In this document: positions 9,400 through 19,118 of the stretch, one piece after another | Position numbering within the stretch: position 1 is the first letter of the stretch | Layout: every line of letters begins with the position of its first letter | From: Aureivirga sp. CE67 | GTDB taxonomy: Bacteria > Bacteroidota > Bacteroidia > Flavobacteriales > Flavobacteriaceae | Reading direction: 5' to 3' | Assembly: GCF_015767245.1 (NCBI RefSeq) | Contig: NZ_JADOTV010000008.1 | Location: 62,001-126,000, forward strand | Length of the DNA: 64,000 bases | The notes under the pieces: generated by a model | Seen by the model: only the letters and a program-made list of their open reading frames with translations | Told to the model about the DNA's origin: nothing | Database searches by the model: none | Translations under genes and position numbers: made by a program

Positions 9400-9700
9400 C
9401 GTATGCCTATAAGCTGGATTCTGTAATTAGATATAAATCTAATTTCTTATCATTTATCTAGGCTATCAATTACTCAATAGCTCCATCTGCCTACCCCTTG
9501 AAATCGGACGAACAGCCCTCAAACTTCAATGTACATGACATTGCACCGCATAGAGTTTACCTGGTTTCACTACAGCCGAACTGTACATTCTTTCTGTTGC
9601 ACTGGTCCTCAACTTTCGCTGGACGGATGTTATCCGCTATGCTTGTTCTATGGTGTCCAGACTTTCCTCTTCTATAAAGAAGCGATAAGACGGCTCACAT
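9400..9700 (-). ncRNA. rnpB: RNase P RNA (class A)
   Basis: RNase P RNA is the catalytic RNA that trims tRNA 5' ends. On the minus strand the 5' part holds the conserved GAGGAAAGTC followed by TGGACACC, the middle has the ACAGTTCGGCTGTAGTGAAACC region, and the 3' part ends in CAGCTTATAGGC, which pairs with the GTGAGCC near the 5' end (P1). Both ends are approximate (about 300 nt). A -7 element ends 7 bp before the inferred 5' end and a hairpin terminator follows the 3' end, so the unit is complete. A small ORF on the opposite strand here is not a gene. Confidence 0.93.
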
Positions 9701-9706
9701 TTTTTG

Positions 9707-9714
9707 CAAATGTA
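9707..9714 (-). promoter_or_regulatory. -7 element for rnpB
   Basis: Reads TACATTTG on the minus strand, an exact consensus match immediately upstream of the RNase P RNA 5' end. Confidence 0.65.
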
Positions 9715-9811
9715 CACTTTTCTAACTAATATTTTTTCTTGAATTCGTTAATATTTCTAAAGAAATTGCTATTGTTCTATTTTTCAACTTTTAAACTAAA
9801 ATCTATTTCTA

Positions 9812-10105
9812 TTAATTTTTGACCAAATAAAATATTCCAATACAAATAAGAATAAAAACAATAATATATAAACTTAATTCAATTCTATTTTCTTTATTTG
9901 CTCTTTCTCGTATTTTTTGCTTTATAGCTTTTAATTTTTCTGGAGAAACTTTTTTATCTCTATAAGAAGAATAAATTTGCTCTTCTTTTAAAGTTAAAAG
10001 CTCTCTATTATTACCTTTAAATTTTCTTTTTTTTGAAGAACCTAATCCTCTATTTTGTTTTACTCTATTTAACATGTCCTGCATGTGTCCTCCTCCTGTC
10101 ATCAT
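9812..10105 (-). CDS. Small hypothetical membrane-anchored protein
   Basis: A 97-residue protein with a Met/Gly-rich start (MMTGGGHMQDMLNRVKQNRG), a very basic middle (SSKKRKFKGNN) and a C-terminal transmembrane helix (residues ~78-95, IELSLYIIVFILICIGIFYLV), giving a likely tail-anchored topology. Neighbours are rnpB and an HD-domain hydrolase, both on separate transcripts. I recognise no named family; the codon pattern and motif order look real. The start may be the second Met. Confidence 0.65.
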   Translation of the reverse strand: MMTGGGHMQDMLNRVKQNRGLGSSKKRKFKGNNRELLTLKEEQIYSSYRDKKVSPEKLKAIKQKIRERANKENRIELSLYIIVFILICIGIFYLVKN

Positions 10106-10358
10106 AATTTTATTTTTTTAATAATTTATATTTTTTCTTTGTAGAATATAGTCCAACCCATAATAAGATTTTTTTAAATAAAACAAGTTTTTACTAGACA
10201 TTTAATAAACAAAAGAAGTATTAAAAATAAATAATCTTAAATATTAACATTACACTTTTAAATACAACATCCGCGAAACATTAAATAAAAATATATTATT
10301 TTCATTTTAATCTTTTCCTTAAATTTATTGTCCAATTAACCTTAAAAAACCAAAAACG

Positions 10359-10970
10359 ATGGAAAATCTATGGAATAAAACAGCTGAAAAATATTCTGAT
10401 GATAAGGAATTAATTCAAAATATTTGGAAAAAAATTGAAGAGAATTATTCTGAAAAACAACGTCATTATCATAATTTAAAACATATAGAGTCTATGTTAA
10501 ACTCGGCTATGTTTTTTAAAAATGAAATTAAAGATTTTGATGCATTTTTATTTTCGATTTTCTTCCATGATATCGTTTATGTGGTTTCAAGAAATGATAA
10601 TGAGAAAAAAAGTGCAGAAATGGCCTCAGAGTATCTTAAACAGTTAAATGTTCCCGAATTAATTATAGAAAAATGTAGAGAACAAATAATAGCTACAAAA
10701 TACCATGAAAATGAAAATTGTAGTGATACTTCTTATTTAATAGATCTTGATTTGGCTATTTTAGGTACTCCAGATGAAAAATATCAAGAATACGCTACTA
10801 ACATTCGAAAAGAATATAGCAGATATCCAGATTTTTTATACAAAAGAGGTAGAAAAAAAATATTGAAAAATTTCTTAGAAAAAGAGAGTATTTATAAGAC
10901 AAAATATTTCCAAGAAAATTATGGAGAAAAGGCGAAAGAAAATATTGAATTCGAAATGAAATCTTTTTAA
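10359..10970 (+). CDS. HD-domain phosphohydrolase-like protein
   Basis: A 203-residue cytoplasmic protein resembling the predicted metal-dependent HD-superfamily hydrolases. The N-terminal RHYHNLKHIESML segment (residues ~33-45), FSIFFHDIVYV with the HD pair (~67-77) and later YLIDLDLAILG (~123-133) match that family's metal-binding pattern. The substrate is unknown. The 250 bp upstream are AT-rich with no gene, and a hairpin terminator follows. Confidence 0.8.
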   Translation: MENLWNKTAEKYSDDKELIQNIWKKIEENYSEKQRHYHNLKHIESMLNSAMFFKNEIKDFDAFLFSIFFHDIVYVVSRNDNEKKSAEMASEYLKQLNVPELIIEKCREQIIATKYHENENCSDTSYLIDLDLAILGTPDEKYQEYATNIRKEYSRYPDFLYKRGRKKILKNFLEKESIYKTKYFQENYGEKAKENIEFEMKSF

Positions 10971-10990
10971 TTCAATATAATATAAAAACA

Positions 10991-11024
10991 AAAAAAGCTA
11001 TTCAAAAATGAATAGCTTTTTTCA
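10991..11024. terminator. Bidirectional terminator between the HD gene and sucC
   Basis: Perfect 14-bp stem (10991-11004 with 11009-11022), 4-nt A loop, A-run before and T-run after; placed between convergent genes. Confidence 0.88.
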
Positions 11025-11043
11025 TGTATTTTAAAAATATTAA

Positions 11044-12237
11044 TTAGCTTAATACTTCTTGTACTTTATCAGCAGCTTCTTGGAACTCTACAACTGAATG
11101 TACAGCTAATCCACTAGCGTCGATTAATTCTTTTGCTTCTTTAGCATTTGTTCCTTGTAAACGAACGATTAATGGTACATTGATATCGTCTCCCATGTTC
11201 TTGTATGCATCTACAATTCCTTGAGCAACTCTATCACAACGTACGATTCCTCCGAAGATGTTTACTAAGATAGCTTTTACTTTAGGATCTTTTAAGATAA
11301 TTCTGAAAGCTGTTTCTACACGTTTAGCGTCTGCAGTTCCTCCAACATCTAAGAAGTTAGCTGGATCTCCACCTGCTTGCTTAATTAAATCCATAGTTCC
11401 CATTGCTAATCCAGCTCCGTTTACCATACATCCAACGTTTCCGTCTAATGCAACATAGTTTAATCCTGCAGCGTTAGCTTCCACTTCGATTGGGTTTTCC
11501 TCACGGTAATCTCTCATTTCTGCAAGATCTTTGTGACGGTATAAAGCGTTATCATCTAAAGAAACTTTAGCATCAACAGCTAAAATTTTATTGTCTGAAG
11601 TCTTTAATACTGGGTTAATTTCAAACATTGAAGAGTCAGTACCAACATAAGCGTTATATAATGCTGTAACAAACTTTACCATCTCTTTGAAAGCAACTCC
11701 AGAAAGTCCTAGGTTAAATGCAATTTTTCTTGCTTGAAAACCTTGTAATCCTGCTAATGGGTCAATTTCTTCTGTAAAAATTAAATGAGGAGTCTCTTCT
11801 GCAACAGTTTCAATATCCATACCACCTTCAGTAGAATACATAATCATGTTTCTTCCTGTAGCACGGTTTAATAATACTCCCATGTAGTATTCTTCTGGAT
11901 CAGATTCTCCTGGATAATAAACATCCTCTGCAATTAATACTTGGTTTACTAACTTCCCTTCTGCTGAAGTTTGAGGAGTTACTAAATGCATTCCAATAAT
12001 TTCGTCAGAGATAGTTTCAACTTCTTGTAAGTTTTTTGCTAACTTAACTCCACCACCTTTTCCACGTCCTCCTGCGTGAACTTGAGCTTTAACAACATAC
12101 CACTCTGTTCCAGTTTCTGCTGTTAATTGTTTTGCTGCTTCTACAGCTCCTTTATGGTTATCGGCAACTATTCCGCGTTGAACTCTAACGCCAAAACTGC
12201 TAAGAATTTCCTTTCCTTGATATTCGTGTAAGTTCAT
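11044..12237 (-). CDS. sucC: Succinate-CoA ligase, beta subunit
   Basis: SucC is the nucleotide-binding subunit of succinyl-CoA synthetase, which makes ATP or GTP in the TCA cycle. The start is the ATG at 12237, giving the canonical MNLHEYQGKEILSSFGV; upstream in-frame codons lie partly in the promoter. The 397 residues show the ATP-grasp domain (~1-240, with KAQVHAGGRGKGGGVK and FEINPV) and the C-terminal flavodoxin-like ligase domain (NGAGLAMGTMDLI, DVGGTAD, NIFGGIVRCD). sucD is not adjacent, which is common in this class. Confidence 0.96.
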   Translation of the reverse strand: MNLHEYQGKEILSSFGVRVQRGIVADNHKGAVEAAKQLTAETGTEWYVVKAQVHAGGRGKGGGVKLAKNLQEVETISDEIIGMHLVTPQTSAEGKLVNQVLIAEDVYYPGESDPEEYYMGVLLNRATGRNMIMYSTEGGMDIETVAEETPHLIFTEEIDPLAGLQGFQARKIAFNLGLSGVAFKEMVKFVTALYNAYVGTDSSMFEINPVLKTSDNKILAVDAKVSLDDNALYRHKDLAEMRDYREENPIEVEANAAGLNYVALDGNVGCMVNGAGLAMGTMDLIKQAGGDPANFLDVGGTADAKRVETAFRIILKDPKVKAILVNIFGGIVRCDRVAQGIVDAYKNMGDDINVPLIVRLQGTNAKEAKELIDASGLAVHSVVEFQEAADKVQEVLS

Positions 12238-12266
12238 TACTAATTTTTGTTTAATAATCGTATGAG

Positions 12267-12274
12267 CAAATGTA
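12267..12274 (-). promoter_or_regulatory. -7 element for sucC
   Basis: Reads TACATTTG on the minus strand, 30 bp before the sucC ATG at 12237. It supports that start over the longer reading. Confidence 0.6.
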
Positions 12275-12463
12275 ATAATCAATTATCAGAAATGAGAAAA
12301 AAATCAGAAAAAAATTATTTTTTTATAAAGTTTAAAGAACTTAATCAATTTTAAACGCAACCTAATTAATCATTTCATTAGACTTCAATAAATTATATTA
12401 TTATAATATTTTTTTCTTCAAAAAAGAATTGAATTTATTGTCAAAAACTCAAATTGAGAATTT

Positions 12464-12829
12464 TTAATTCATGTCTACAAAAATATCTGCATCTGATAAA
12501 TTCCAATCATTTTCTAGAAGAATTTCCTTGATCATTTTTGCTTTCTTCTTTCTTAAATAAAAAACTTCTGATTTTCCGGCATAAACTCGTATAGATAAAT
12601 CTGCACCGAATAAGTGGGTGTCAATTTTTACATTTCTAATCGAACGAAAAGCATGTGTTTCTTCATCATGAGAAAATAAATGCCAGTTTCGTCTTTTAAC
12701 TGTTAGTAATTTTCTCTTCGTATCTACTTTTATTCTCCAAGGTCTCAATATTGCCATTGGTTGACCATTGAACAATAAAGCTATAAAAGATGATTTAGCT
12801 TCAATAATTTCTTTTTCTTTTTTCTCCAT
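12464..12829 (-). CDS. Hypothetical protein, 121 residues
   Basis: A short, mostly beta, basic cytoplasmic protein: hydrophobic patch at residues ~12-28 (SSFIALLFNGQPMAILRPW), then the KVDTKRKLLTVKRRNWHLFS strand pair and a C-terminal helix ending in an acidic tail. The strand-rich middle with a final helix is faintly like a PH-type fold, but I do not recognise the family. It has its own -7 element 27 bp upstream. Confidence 0.6.
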   Translation of the reverse strand: MEKKEKEIIEAKSSFIALLFNGQPMAILRPWRIKVDTKRKLLTVKRRNWHLFSHDEETHAFRSIRNVKIDTHLFGADLSIRVYAGKSEVFYLRKKKAKMIKEILLENDWNLSDADIFVDMN

Positions 12830-12855
12830 CTTATCTCATTTTTCATAAATAAATT

Positions 12856-12863
12856 CAAATATA
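12856..12863 (-). promoter_or_regulatory. -7 element for the 121-residue hypothetical gene
   Basis: Reads TATATTTG on the minus strand, an exact TAnnTTTG match. Confidence 0.5.
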
Positions 12864-12940
12864 TTAAAAAGATAGGAGTCAAATCTTATTATTTTAACAA
12901 ACATTTCTAAGCATTAATTCTAAAACATTTAGAATTTGTA

Positions 12941-12970
12941 ACACCCGCTAAGTCTTCTCAAGAGGAAAAA
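12941..12970. repeat. Degenerate copy of the CCCCTCTTGAGAGGGG intergenic repeat
   Basis: ACACCC...TCTCAAGAGG follows the same order as the better copies at 37226, 41382 and 61275, with several substitutions and one or two inserted bases. It lies just downstream of the small lipoprotein gene. Confidence 0.45.
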
Positions 12971-12988
12971 TTAATTATCTAAAATATT

Positions 12989-13291
12989 TTAGAAGTTCTT
13001 TCCGTAAAATCTAGAAATATCAAAATAGTATTTTACAGTTGCGCCATTTGGTTTCTTGTATTTTAAAACATCATAAGGTTTGCTATCTTTATAGATAATA
13101 GATTTACTTACAAATTCACAACCAGAACAAATATTATTCGCATACGTAAATTCTTGGTCTTCATTATTCACAATTACTGCTTTTCTTACAGAACTGGCAT
13201 CTCTTTTGTCCTCAGAAAGTGCTTTCATACTTGAAGAACATGAAGCTAAAACTAATACAGAAGCTAAAATAGCTGTTTTAACAATTTTCAT
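12989..13291 (-). CDS. Small lipoprotein, hypothetical
   Basis: A 100-residue protein with a lipoprotein signal peptide (MKIVKTAILASVLVLASCSS; lipobox LASC, Cys18). The mature part has a Cys-x-x-Cys (NICSGCEFVSKS) and a C-terminal YKKPNGATVKYYFDISRFYG stretch. No family recognised. A -7 element lies 25 bp upstream. Probably a periplasmic or outer-membrane lipoprotein. Confidence 0.75.
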   Translation of the reverse strand: MKIVKTAILASVLVLASCSSSMKALSEDKRDASSVRKAVIVNNEDQEFTYANNICSGCEFVSKSIIYKDSKPYDVLKYKKPNGATVKYYFDISRFYGKNF

Positions 13292-13315
13292 TTTTATCTT
13301 TTTTATTATTTAAAG

Positions 13316-13323
13316 CAAAAATA
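13316..13323 (-). promoter_or_regulatory. -7 element for the small lipoprotein gene
   Basis: Reads TATTTTTG on the minus strand, an exact TAnnTTTG match 25 bp from the ATG. Confidence 0.5.
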
Positions 13324-13367
13324 GTATTTAAAAGCAATTTGTTACTTTCAAATACTATTTTTTAGTC

Positions 13368-16300
13368 CTATTTTATTCTAAACTTTAAATTTTCAACTTT
13401 GTTATTTGTGAAAACATTTAAAATATAAACTCCGCTAGAAATTGTTGCTGGAATTTTTACACGAATTTCATCTTGAACCATGGTATTTGATTTTTCAAAA
13501 ACTAATTGCCCCATTGTGTTATATATTTTTAAATGATCTATTTTTTCTTTTGATCTAATAACAATTTCATTCGTAGAATCAGCATAATACATCTTTATTT
13601 CAGACTTCACCTCATCATCTATATCTAGATTTTCTTTTGGTTTAAAAATAATTGAAAATCTATCTTCATATACTCCTTCATCAATAATATATTCGAAAGG
13701 TTCGTTTTCTAATTCGTAAGACATTCCTGTTTCTACATCTTTTAAAAATACTTTTGCATCTATATTATTTTTTTCATCCAAAATAAACTGATAAACTCCA
13801 TTTTTCTCAGCTTTTACAGTTAGTGGAAGTTCTATATCCAAATAAAATTCTTCAACACCTGCAATAACAAACTTTTTTTCACTCTGATTAAATTTCCAAT
13901 AAAAATCATTTGATTTTTCATCAATAAGTTCACTATCATAACCTAAATCTTCACCAAAAGTTAATCCTTCTTTAAATCCAACTGCTATTTGTCTTAAACC
14001 AATATTTCCATTTTCTTTAAAATGTCCAAAACTTAACTTTAATAATGAAGTTTCGTTTTCAGAATTCCTTAAAAGAGTTGATTCATTGCTAGATTCTGTT
14101 TTGAAAATTCTTTGTGAGTTATTAAAAACAATATTTCCTCCTGTAGCTGATCCCTTAACGAAAAATCCTTGCCCTACTGGAATATATCGTTTTGGTACTT
14201 TTCCACCTGTTAGATTTTCAGAACTATTATTGATATGAGTTGCTACTACTCCTCCTAATAAATTCAATGTAGCATATCCTCCTTCATAATCTGAAAGTTC
14301 ATGCGAAGTTGCACTCACATGATCCCAAAAATAGATAGTTCCATTAATAGATTTTTTACTTAAATTATTATCTGGATTAGAAGTAATATCTGTATTTGCT
14401 CGAATAAAAGCATAAGCATCAATTGCAGAAGGATACGGATTTCCAAGTAAACTTTCGTTATCTGCTGAAATTATAGTCGAATATGTTCCATCATTTGGTT
14501 TTCCAACAAAAACAAACAATTCTTCTCTTCCAGTTCCTTTTATAGAAAATCCTTCCCCTGGATTCACATTAATTCCAGCATTTCGGATAAATTGCCAATC
14601 ATTATAAGTCGAACCATTTATAAATTTCCAAAACCAATAATCACTTAAAGTTGGTGAAGTATCTGCATTATACGGACTTGTAGTATAAGCATAATCAGGA
14701 TGTGTAGAAGTTGCCGTAATTCCCTCATAACCATTCAAAATTGAGTAATCCCCTCCTGTTTTTAAAATATTTTTCACATCATGATTATTATTAACCACAT
14801 CTACAACTGGAGAACTTAAATACTGAACTGTAAACTTTGTTGGATGCTCTAAACTTCTTTGTCTATATAAAACTCCATTTCCTGAAACTTTAGAAGTTCC
14901 ATCATGTTTTTGTATAATCTGTGCATCTCCTATAAGTCTAATTTCACCTTCTAAAATTAAACCTTCCTCAATATATAAAACCACTCCATCTTCAATCACT
15001 AAAATATTATCTTCTTTGACTTCTAATTCTTTTATTGTTGCATTTTCAGTAAGTGTAGCAGTCATTCCTGAGGGGCTTTGAGAATCAACCATAAACTTAT
15101 AACATGAATCAGACATATTTGGAGCTCCATTTATAGCAGAACCATTTTTGAAAGAATTTCCGTTCCAAGCTATTAAATTCACAAAATAAACTTTGAAATA
15201 ATCTTCATCAATAAAACTTACATTTGAAACATTAAATGATGATTCATTTTTTGTTAAATTATAAACTGTTCCTCCTGAAAAGTCACTATTCTCTGAAACC
15301 AAAAGCTTCATCTCTTGGCAAGAGCTATCAAAATCTGATAAATCTATAGTAGAAAAATCGAAACTCAAATCCACTGTTCCTACATTTCCTATTTCACTAA
15401 CTCTCCATATTGAATTTAAATTAGTTTTATAATCATTTGTATCTAATTCAAGCTTTAAATCATTTATACTTTGCTTATTTGAACCCCAAAATAAAAATTC
15501 ATTATTCCCTAAACTTGATGGGTTACTAACTTGTAAAATACCTGTTCCTACAGATAATGTATGATTGTCAGAATTTGAAACTCTTCCAATACCTGCAATA
15601 TGATGATCAAAATTACCTTTTGATGGATTATCCATCAAATAAAAATCTTCAGAATCTAAACTATAAGCATATTTTCCTGATAAATAATTTTTAACAATGA
15701 TATCTTGTGTATCATTTAAAGGAGAATCATATAATAAAATTTCTGCAATATTTCCTTTAAATAATTCTCCAATATTTTGAAGAGGTATCGATTCATTTGA
15801 AGCTAAATAACTAAAAGATACAGTATCTTCTGTATTATCATTTCGTGCATACTTAAAACGATAACTACTAGTTGTAGTTTTACTGAAAGAAATAATCGTT
15901 TTAGTATTCAATTCTGTAGTTGAGCTTGTTGCATAATAATTGGTTCCATTTGAGGTGAATGAAGGTCTTTTAATTCCAGTTAAAAACCCTTCTTTATAAA
16001 AATTTAAAGAAGTCACATCATTACTGATAATTTTTGAGATATCTCCTGAGTTATCTTCTCCTCTTAATACTACATAAATCTGTCCTTCATTAAAAGAAAC
16101 ATCTTGTACAGTTCTTAAAATATCATCACCATCAAACCTTAAATAAGGATAACCATTAAAGGAGTTATTTAATTTATAATTTGGCTTAAAGTCAGCATCT
16201 GGCTGAATATAATCACTTAAAAATCCACTTTTATCTCTCCAAAATTCGGCTTCTTGTTCTTGGTTAGATTCTTGATTTATTCCTAATCTATTAAAAGCAT

Positions 16301-17630
16301 CTAACCACATTCTTAAAGAAGAAGATCCATTAATATTTCCAACTCCTCCTGGTCCTTTTCCCACAAAGGATGTTGATGATAATCTTCCTCCTAAAATAAT
16401 TTCTGAACGACCATATAAAACGTCTTTTTTCAGTGTATTAATCCCAATATCTGTAAAAGAATTAGTGATTCCCCAATAGCTTATTGAATTATCTGGTTTT
16501 ATATAAAGATCTATTAAAGATTGATTATTTAAAGCAGTTGCATACATGGAATAATCATATTCAATATCATAGCTAGCTCCAGAATTATTTCCAACCAAAA
16601 ATACTCCATAATAATTTACATTATCTGTATAATAAGAATACATTCCATCATAGGAAGTAGGAATATCTGAAACTTTATACAAATGAACTCCTGAAAAAGA
16701 ACCAGAAAAATCATCTATTTTAATATTTCCTGTTGCTGATGCTAATTGAAGTGACTGTCCTGAAAAATTAGAAGTGTATAGATATGTTGATTCATCTCCA
16801 ATTGGTGCTCCAGAAGAAATTATCCCAAAAGTCCCATCATTAGAATTATAAAGTGTAGCATCATAATTTCCTGTTACATCTGGTATTATTGAAGTTCCTG
16901 TAGGTTCATCAAATTGATAATATGCTAAAAGACCTGTTTCTGAACCTTGAAGCTTTTTAGTCATATTTTCACGAATCTGTTCTTGTGTTCTTGGTACTGA
17001 CCAAATTCTAAATTCATCAAATTTCAATTCATGATAATCATCTGCTGGCACACCTCTTTTAGCAAAAAAAACTTCCCTTCCTTTATAAACAGATGCTCCT
17101 CCACTTCTCTTAAAAAGTTCTACCTCAACTCCATCAATATACATTTTAGAATAGATATAAGGGCTCACATAAGAATTCCCGTCTGCATTTACATTTTCAA
17201 TTGGAAGATTTGGGTCTTTATCACTTACAATAGCTATATGATGCCATTCTGAAGAAATTGTTTCTCCTTTATAATATGTTAAACCACCATTTCCTCCATT
17301 AGCACCATTATGATTTCCATTTGCAATGGTTAATTTTTCTTCATTACTCCATGAACCTGAACAACATTTATTATCCCAGATCCATTTATGTCTCCCTTGA
17401 TCAGAATCAAAAGTTATCACAGGGTTCCCCCATGTATTATTAACTCCATCAACATGTGTATCAAATTTCACCCAAAACTCTATCGTGTGATATTCTCCTT
17501 TTATTCGTTCTGTTTGAATATAATCATTAACACCATCAAAACTAACTGCGTTCCGAGGTGATTGAGCATTAATTTTTAAAAAATTAAAAAAAATTAAAAA
17601 GCAAAGTAATTTAAGTAGGATTTTCGCCAT
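13368..17630 (-). CDS. Large secreted LamG-domain protein with T9SS type A sorting domain
   Basis: A 1420-residue exported protein. Signal peptide at ~1-22. Residues ~25-265 are a LamG/concanavalin-like domain (VSFDGVNDYIQT, HTIEFWVKF, then DEFRIWSVPRTQEQIRENM and LLAYYQFDEPTG). Residues ~430-680 hold a second lectin-like region starting SLRMWLDAFNRLG and ending near IAEILLYDSPLND. Beta-rich domains follow. The last ~70 residues (HLKIYNTMGQLVFEKSN ... SSGVYILNVF) are a type A C-terminal sorting domain, so it should cross the outer membrane by the T9SS. An adhesive or glycan-binding role is inferred. It is 126 bp upstream of the beta-propeller gene's end. Confidence 0.88.
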   Translation of the reverse strand: MAKILLKLLCFLIFFNFLKINAQSPRNAVSFDGVNDYIQTERIKGEYHTIEFWVKFDTHVDGVNNTWGNPVITFDSDQGRHKWIWDNKCCSGSWSNEEKLTIANGNHNGANGGNGGLTYYKGETISSEWHHIAIVSDKDPNLPIENVNADGNSYVSPYIYSKMYIDGVEVELFKRSGGASVYKGREVFFAKRGVPADDYHELKFDEFRIWSVPRTQEQIRENMTKKLQGSETGLLAYYQFDEPTGTSIIPDVTGNYDATLYNSNDGTFGIISSGAPIGDESTYLYTSNFSGQSLQLASATGNIKIDDFSGSFSGVHLYKVSDIPTSYDGMYSYYTDNVNYYGVFLVGNNSGASYDIEYDYSMYATALNNQSLIDLYIKPDNSISYWGITNSFTDIGINTLKKDVLYGRSEIILGGRLSSTSFVGKGPGGVGNINGSSSLRMWLDAFNRLGINQESNQEQEAEFWRDKSGFLSDYIQPDADFKPNYKLNNSFNGYPYLRFDGDDILRTVQDVSFNEGQIYVVLRGEDNSGDISKIISNDVTSLNFYKEGFLTGIKRPSFTSNGTNYYATSSTTELNTKTIISFSKTTTSSYRFKYARNDNTEDTVSFSYLASNESIPLQNIGELFKGNIAEILLYDSPLNDTQDIIVKNYLSGKYAYSLDSEDFYLMDNPSKGNFDHHIAGIGRVSNSDNHTLSVGTGILQVSNPSSLGNNEFLFWGSNKQSINDLKLELDTNDYKTNLNSIWRVSEIGNVGTVDLSFDFSTIDLSDFDSSCQEMKLLVSENSDFSGGTVYNLTKNESSFNVSNVSFIDEDYFKVYFVNLIAWNGNSFKNGSAINGAPNMSDSCYKFMVDSQSPSGMTATLTENATIKELEVKEDNILVIEDGVVLYIEEGLILEGEIRLIGDAQIIQKHDGTSKVSGNGVLYRQRSLEHPTKFTVQYLSSPVVDVVNNNHDVKNILKTGGDYSILNGYEGITATSTHPDYAYTTSPYNADTSPTLSDYWFWKFINGSTYNDWQFIRNAGINVNPGEGFSIKGTGREELFVFVGKPNDGTYSTIISADNESLLGNPYPSAIDAYAFIRANTDITSNPDNNLSKKSINGTIYFWDHVSATSHELSDYEGGYATLNLLGGVVATHINNSSENLTGGKVPKRYIPVGQGFFVKGSATGGNIVFNNSQRIFKTESSNESTLLRNSENETSLLKLSFGHFKENGNIGLRQIAVGFKEGLTFGEDLGYDSELIDEKSNDFYWKFNQSEKKFVIAGVEEFYLDIELPLTVKAEKNGVYQFILDEKNNIDAKVFLKDVETGMSYELENEPFEYIIDEGVYEDRFSIIFKPKENLDIDDEVKSEIKMYYADSTNEIVIRSKEKIDHLKIYNTMGQLVFEKSNTMVQDEIRVKIPATISSGVYILNVFTNNKVENLKFRIK

Positions 17631-17705
17631 AAATGTAATTTTGTGGCGAAAATATACTTTTTTAACAATTAAACAATATGCTTAACCGAAAAATAATGTA
17701 CAAAA

Positions 17706-17733
17706 AAACACTTAACGGTTAAGTTAAGTGTTT
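17706..17733 (-). terminator. Terminator after the beta-propeller lipoprotein gene
   Basis: An 11-bp perfect stem (17706-17716 with 17723-17733); on the minus strand it is followed by a T-run. It isolates the beta-propeller gene from the LamG gene downstream. Confidence 0.75.
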
Positions 17734-17756
17734 CACTGAAATTATGTATTATTATT

Positions 17757-19118
17757 TTATTTTTTTAAAGGCTTTTGCACCCCTACTAAACCTACAAAAG
17801 TTTGTTGTGTCGGTGTAACTCCGTTAGCAGAAGGAACATTATATGGTGAATTACTAATTTCAACCAAACTTCCATCAGCATTTATATAGTAACCTCCAAT
17901 ATCTAATCCAGAATAAGCTCCTGAAACATATAAGAAACCATCTTGTGATTCAAATAAGTCTTTATTATCTAATGCTTCCTCTCCTCTTCTGAAAAAATAG
18001 TTTGGATCTAAAGATTTGTACAAAGTATTATCTGTTGCAATGTTAAATACACTCACGGTATTATTTTTAAAACTAGAAGTAAAAACTTTAGAATAATCAT
18101 TACTACAAATAGCCCAACCAACATAATCACCTCCATTTCCAGTCATGATACTTTCAATTTCCAATCCTGTTGTGCTATCAATCGTTCTTAAACCTTTACT
18201 TAATTGATTACTTGTTAAATTCATACTTGTGATGTAAACATATCTATCGTTTGGTGCCCAAGCTGTTCCAACAGCACCTGCAACTCCTGAAGTTTCGTTA
18301 TACATTTCATTTGTAAGCAATCCATCAGCAAAATCATAGAAATAAACTCTTGAAGGTTGTAATCTCGTAGGATCTACAGTATCTGATAATAAATCTGGAA
18401 CTCCCCATGTTGTTACAGCAACCTTAGTTTCAGCAGTATTAAAGGTAACACAAGCTGGCCCACCATAATCTCCTGAATTGTATGTTACAGCAATATTATC
18501 AAAAGATAAAACTCCTGTATCAATATCAAACTTAAACATCGCTATGTTTCTTAAATCTGAATTTTGAATTGGAAAGTTTACTTCTTGTCCTTCAATATAT
18601 AAAGGACTTGAATGTTGATTTGCAACAACTACCCAAATATCATTTCCACGACTAGTATATGCTATACTTACAGGGTGAATTCCTTGAGAATCAATATTAT
18701 CAACTTCAGTCGTTGTTGGATCTTGGTCAATTCTCATTAACTCACCAGTATTATTATTCATTTTAAAAACAGAAATAGAACCATTAATTGGATTATCTCC
18801 TGTATTTACCACTAAAAGATAATCTCCAATAATTTTCATTCCATTTTGAGAATCAATCATTCCGTAGTCTGCAGCTCCTTTTCCTCCAGTTCCTATTGGA
18901 GATCCTGTTAATTCTTCTACTGCTCCATTTGCATATCTTCCCATACAAATTACCCCATTTCCTTCAGGAGCACTATTGGAAGTATATAAAAATCCTACAT
19001 ATCCTATTGGTGTTGGTGTTGGTGGTAATGGCCTAGGATTAAAATCATCGTCATCATTACACGAAGTTGTAAAAACCATCACAGCAATCATCATCAAATA
19101 AATTTTTTTTTTCATCAT
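17757..19118 (-). CDS. Lipoprotein with a beta-propeller (lactonase/YncE-like) fold
   Basis: A 453-residue lipoprotein: signal peptide with lipobox at MVFTTSCNDDDD (Cys ~20), a proline-rich linker (RPLPPTPTP) and a repeat-built beta domain. Recurrent blades read like GELMRIDQDPTT, DIWVVVANQ, VYFYDFADG, RYVYITSMN, VFTSSFKNNTVSVFNI, as in seven-bladed lactonase/YncE-type propellers. No catalytic residues are evident. It is probably surface-exposed or periplasmic. The 470-bp spacer upstream separates it from the divergent adhesin gene. Confidence 0.78.
   Translation of the reverse strand: MMKKKIYLMMIAVMVFTTSCNDDDDFNPRPLPPTPTPIGYVGFLYTSNSAPEGNGVICMGRYANGAVEELTGSPIGTGGKGAADYGMIDSQNGMKIIGDYLLVVNTGDNPINGSISVFKMNNNTGELMRIDQDPTTTEVDNIDSQGIHPVSIAYTSRGNDIWVVVANQHSSPLYIEGQEVNFPIQNSDLRNIAMFKFDIDTGVLSFDNIAVTYNSGDYGGPACVTFNTAETKVAVTTWGVPDLLSDTVDPTRLQPSRVYFYDFADGLLTNEMYNETSGVAGAVGTAWAPNDRYVYITSMNLTSNQLSKGLRTIDSTTGLEIESIMTGNGGDYVGWAICSNDYSKVFTSSFKNNTVSVFNIATDNTLYKSLDPNYFFRRGEEALDNKDLFESQDGFLYVSGAYSGLDIGGYYINADGSLVEISNSPYNVPSANGVTPTQQTFVGLVGVQKPLKK

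Noticed and set aside
9529-9729. 66-codon frame on the + strand
   Set aside because: Lies entirely within the antisense of RNase P RNA.
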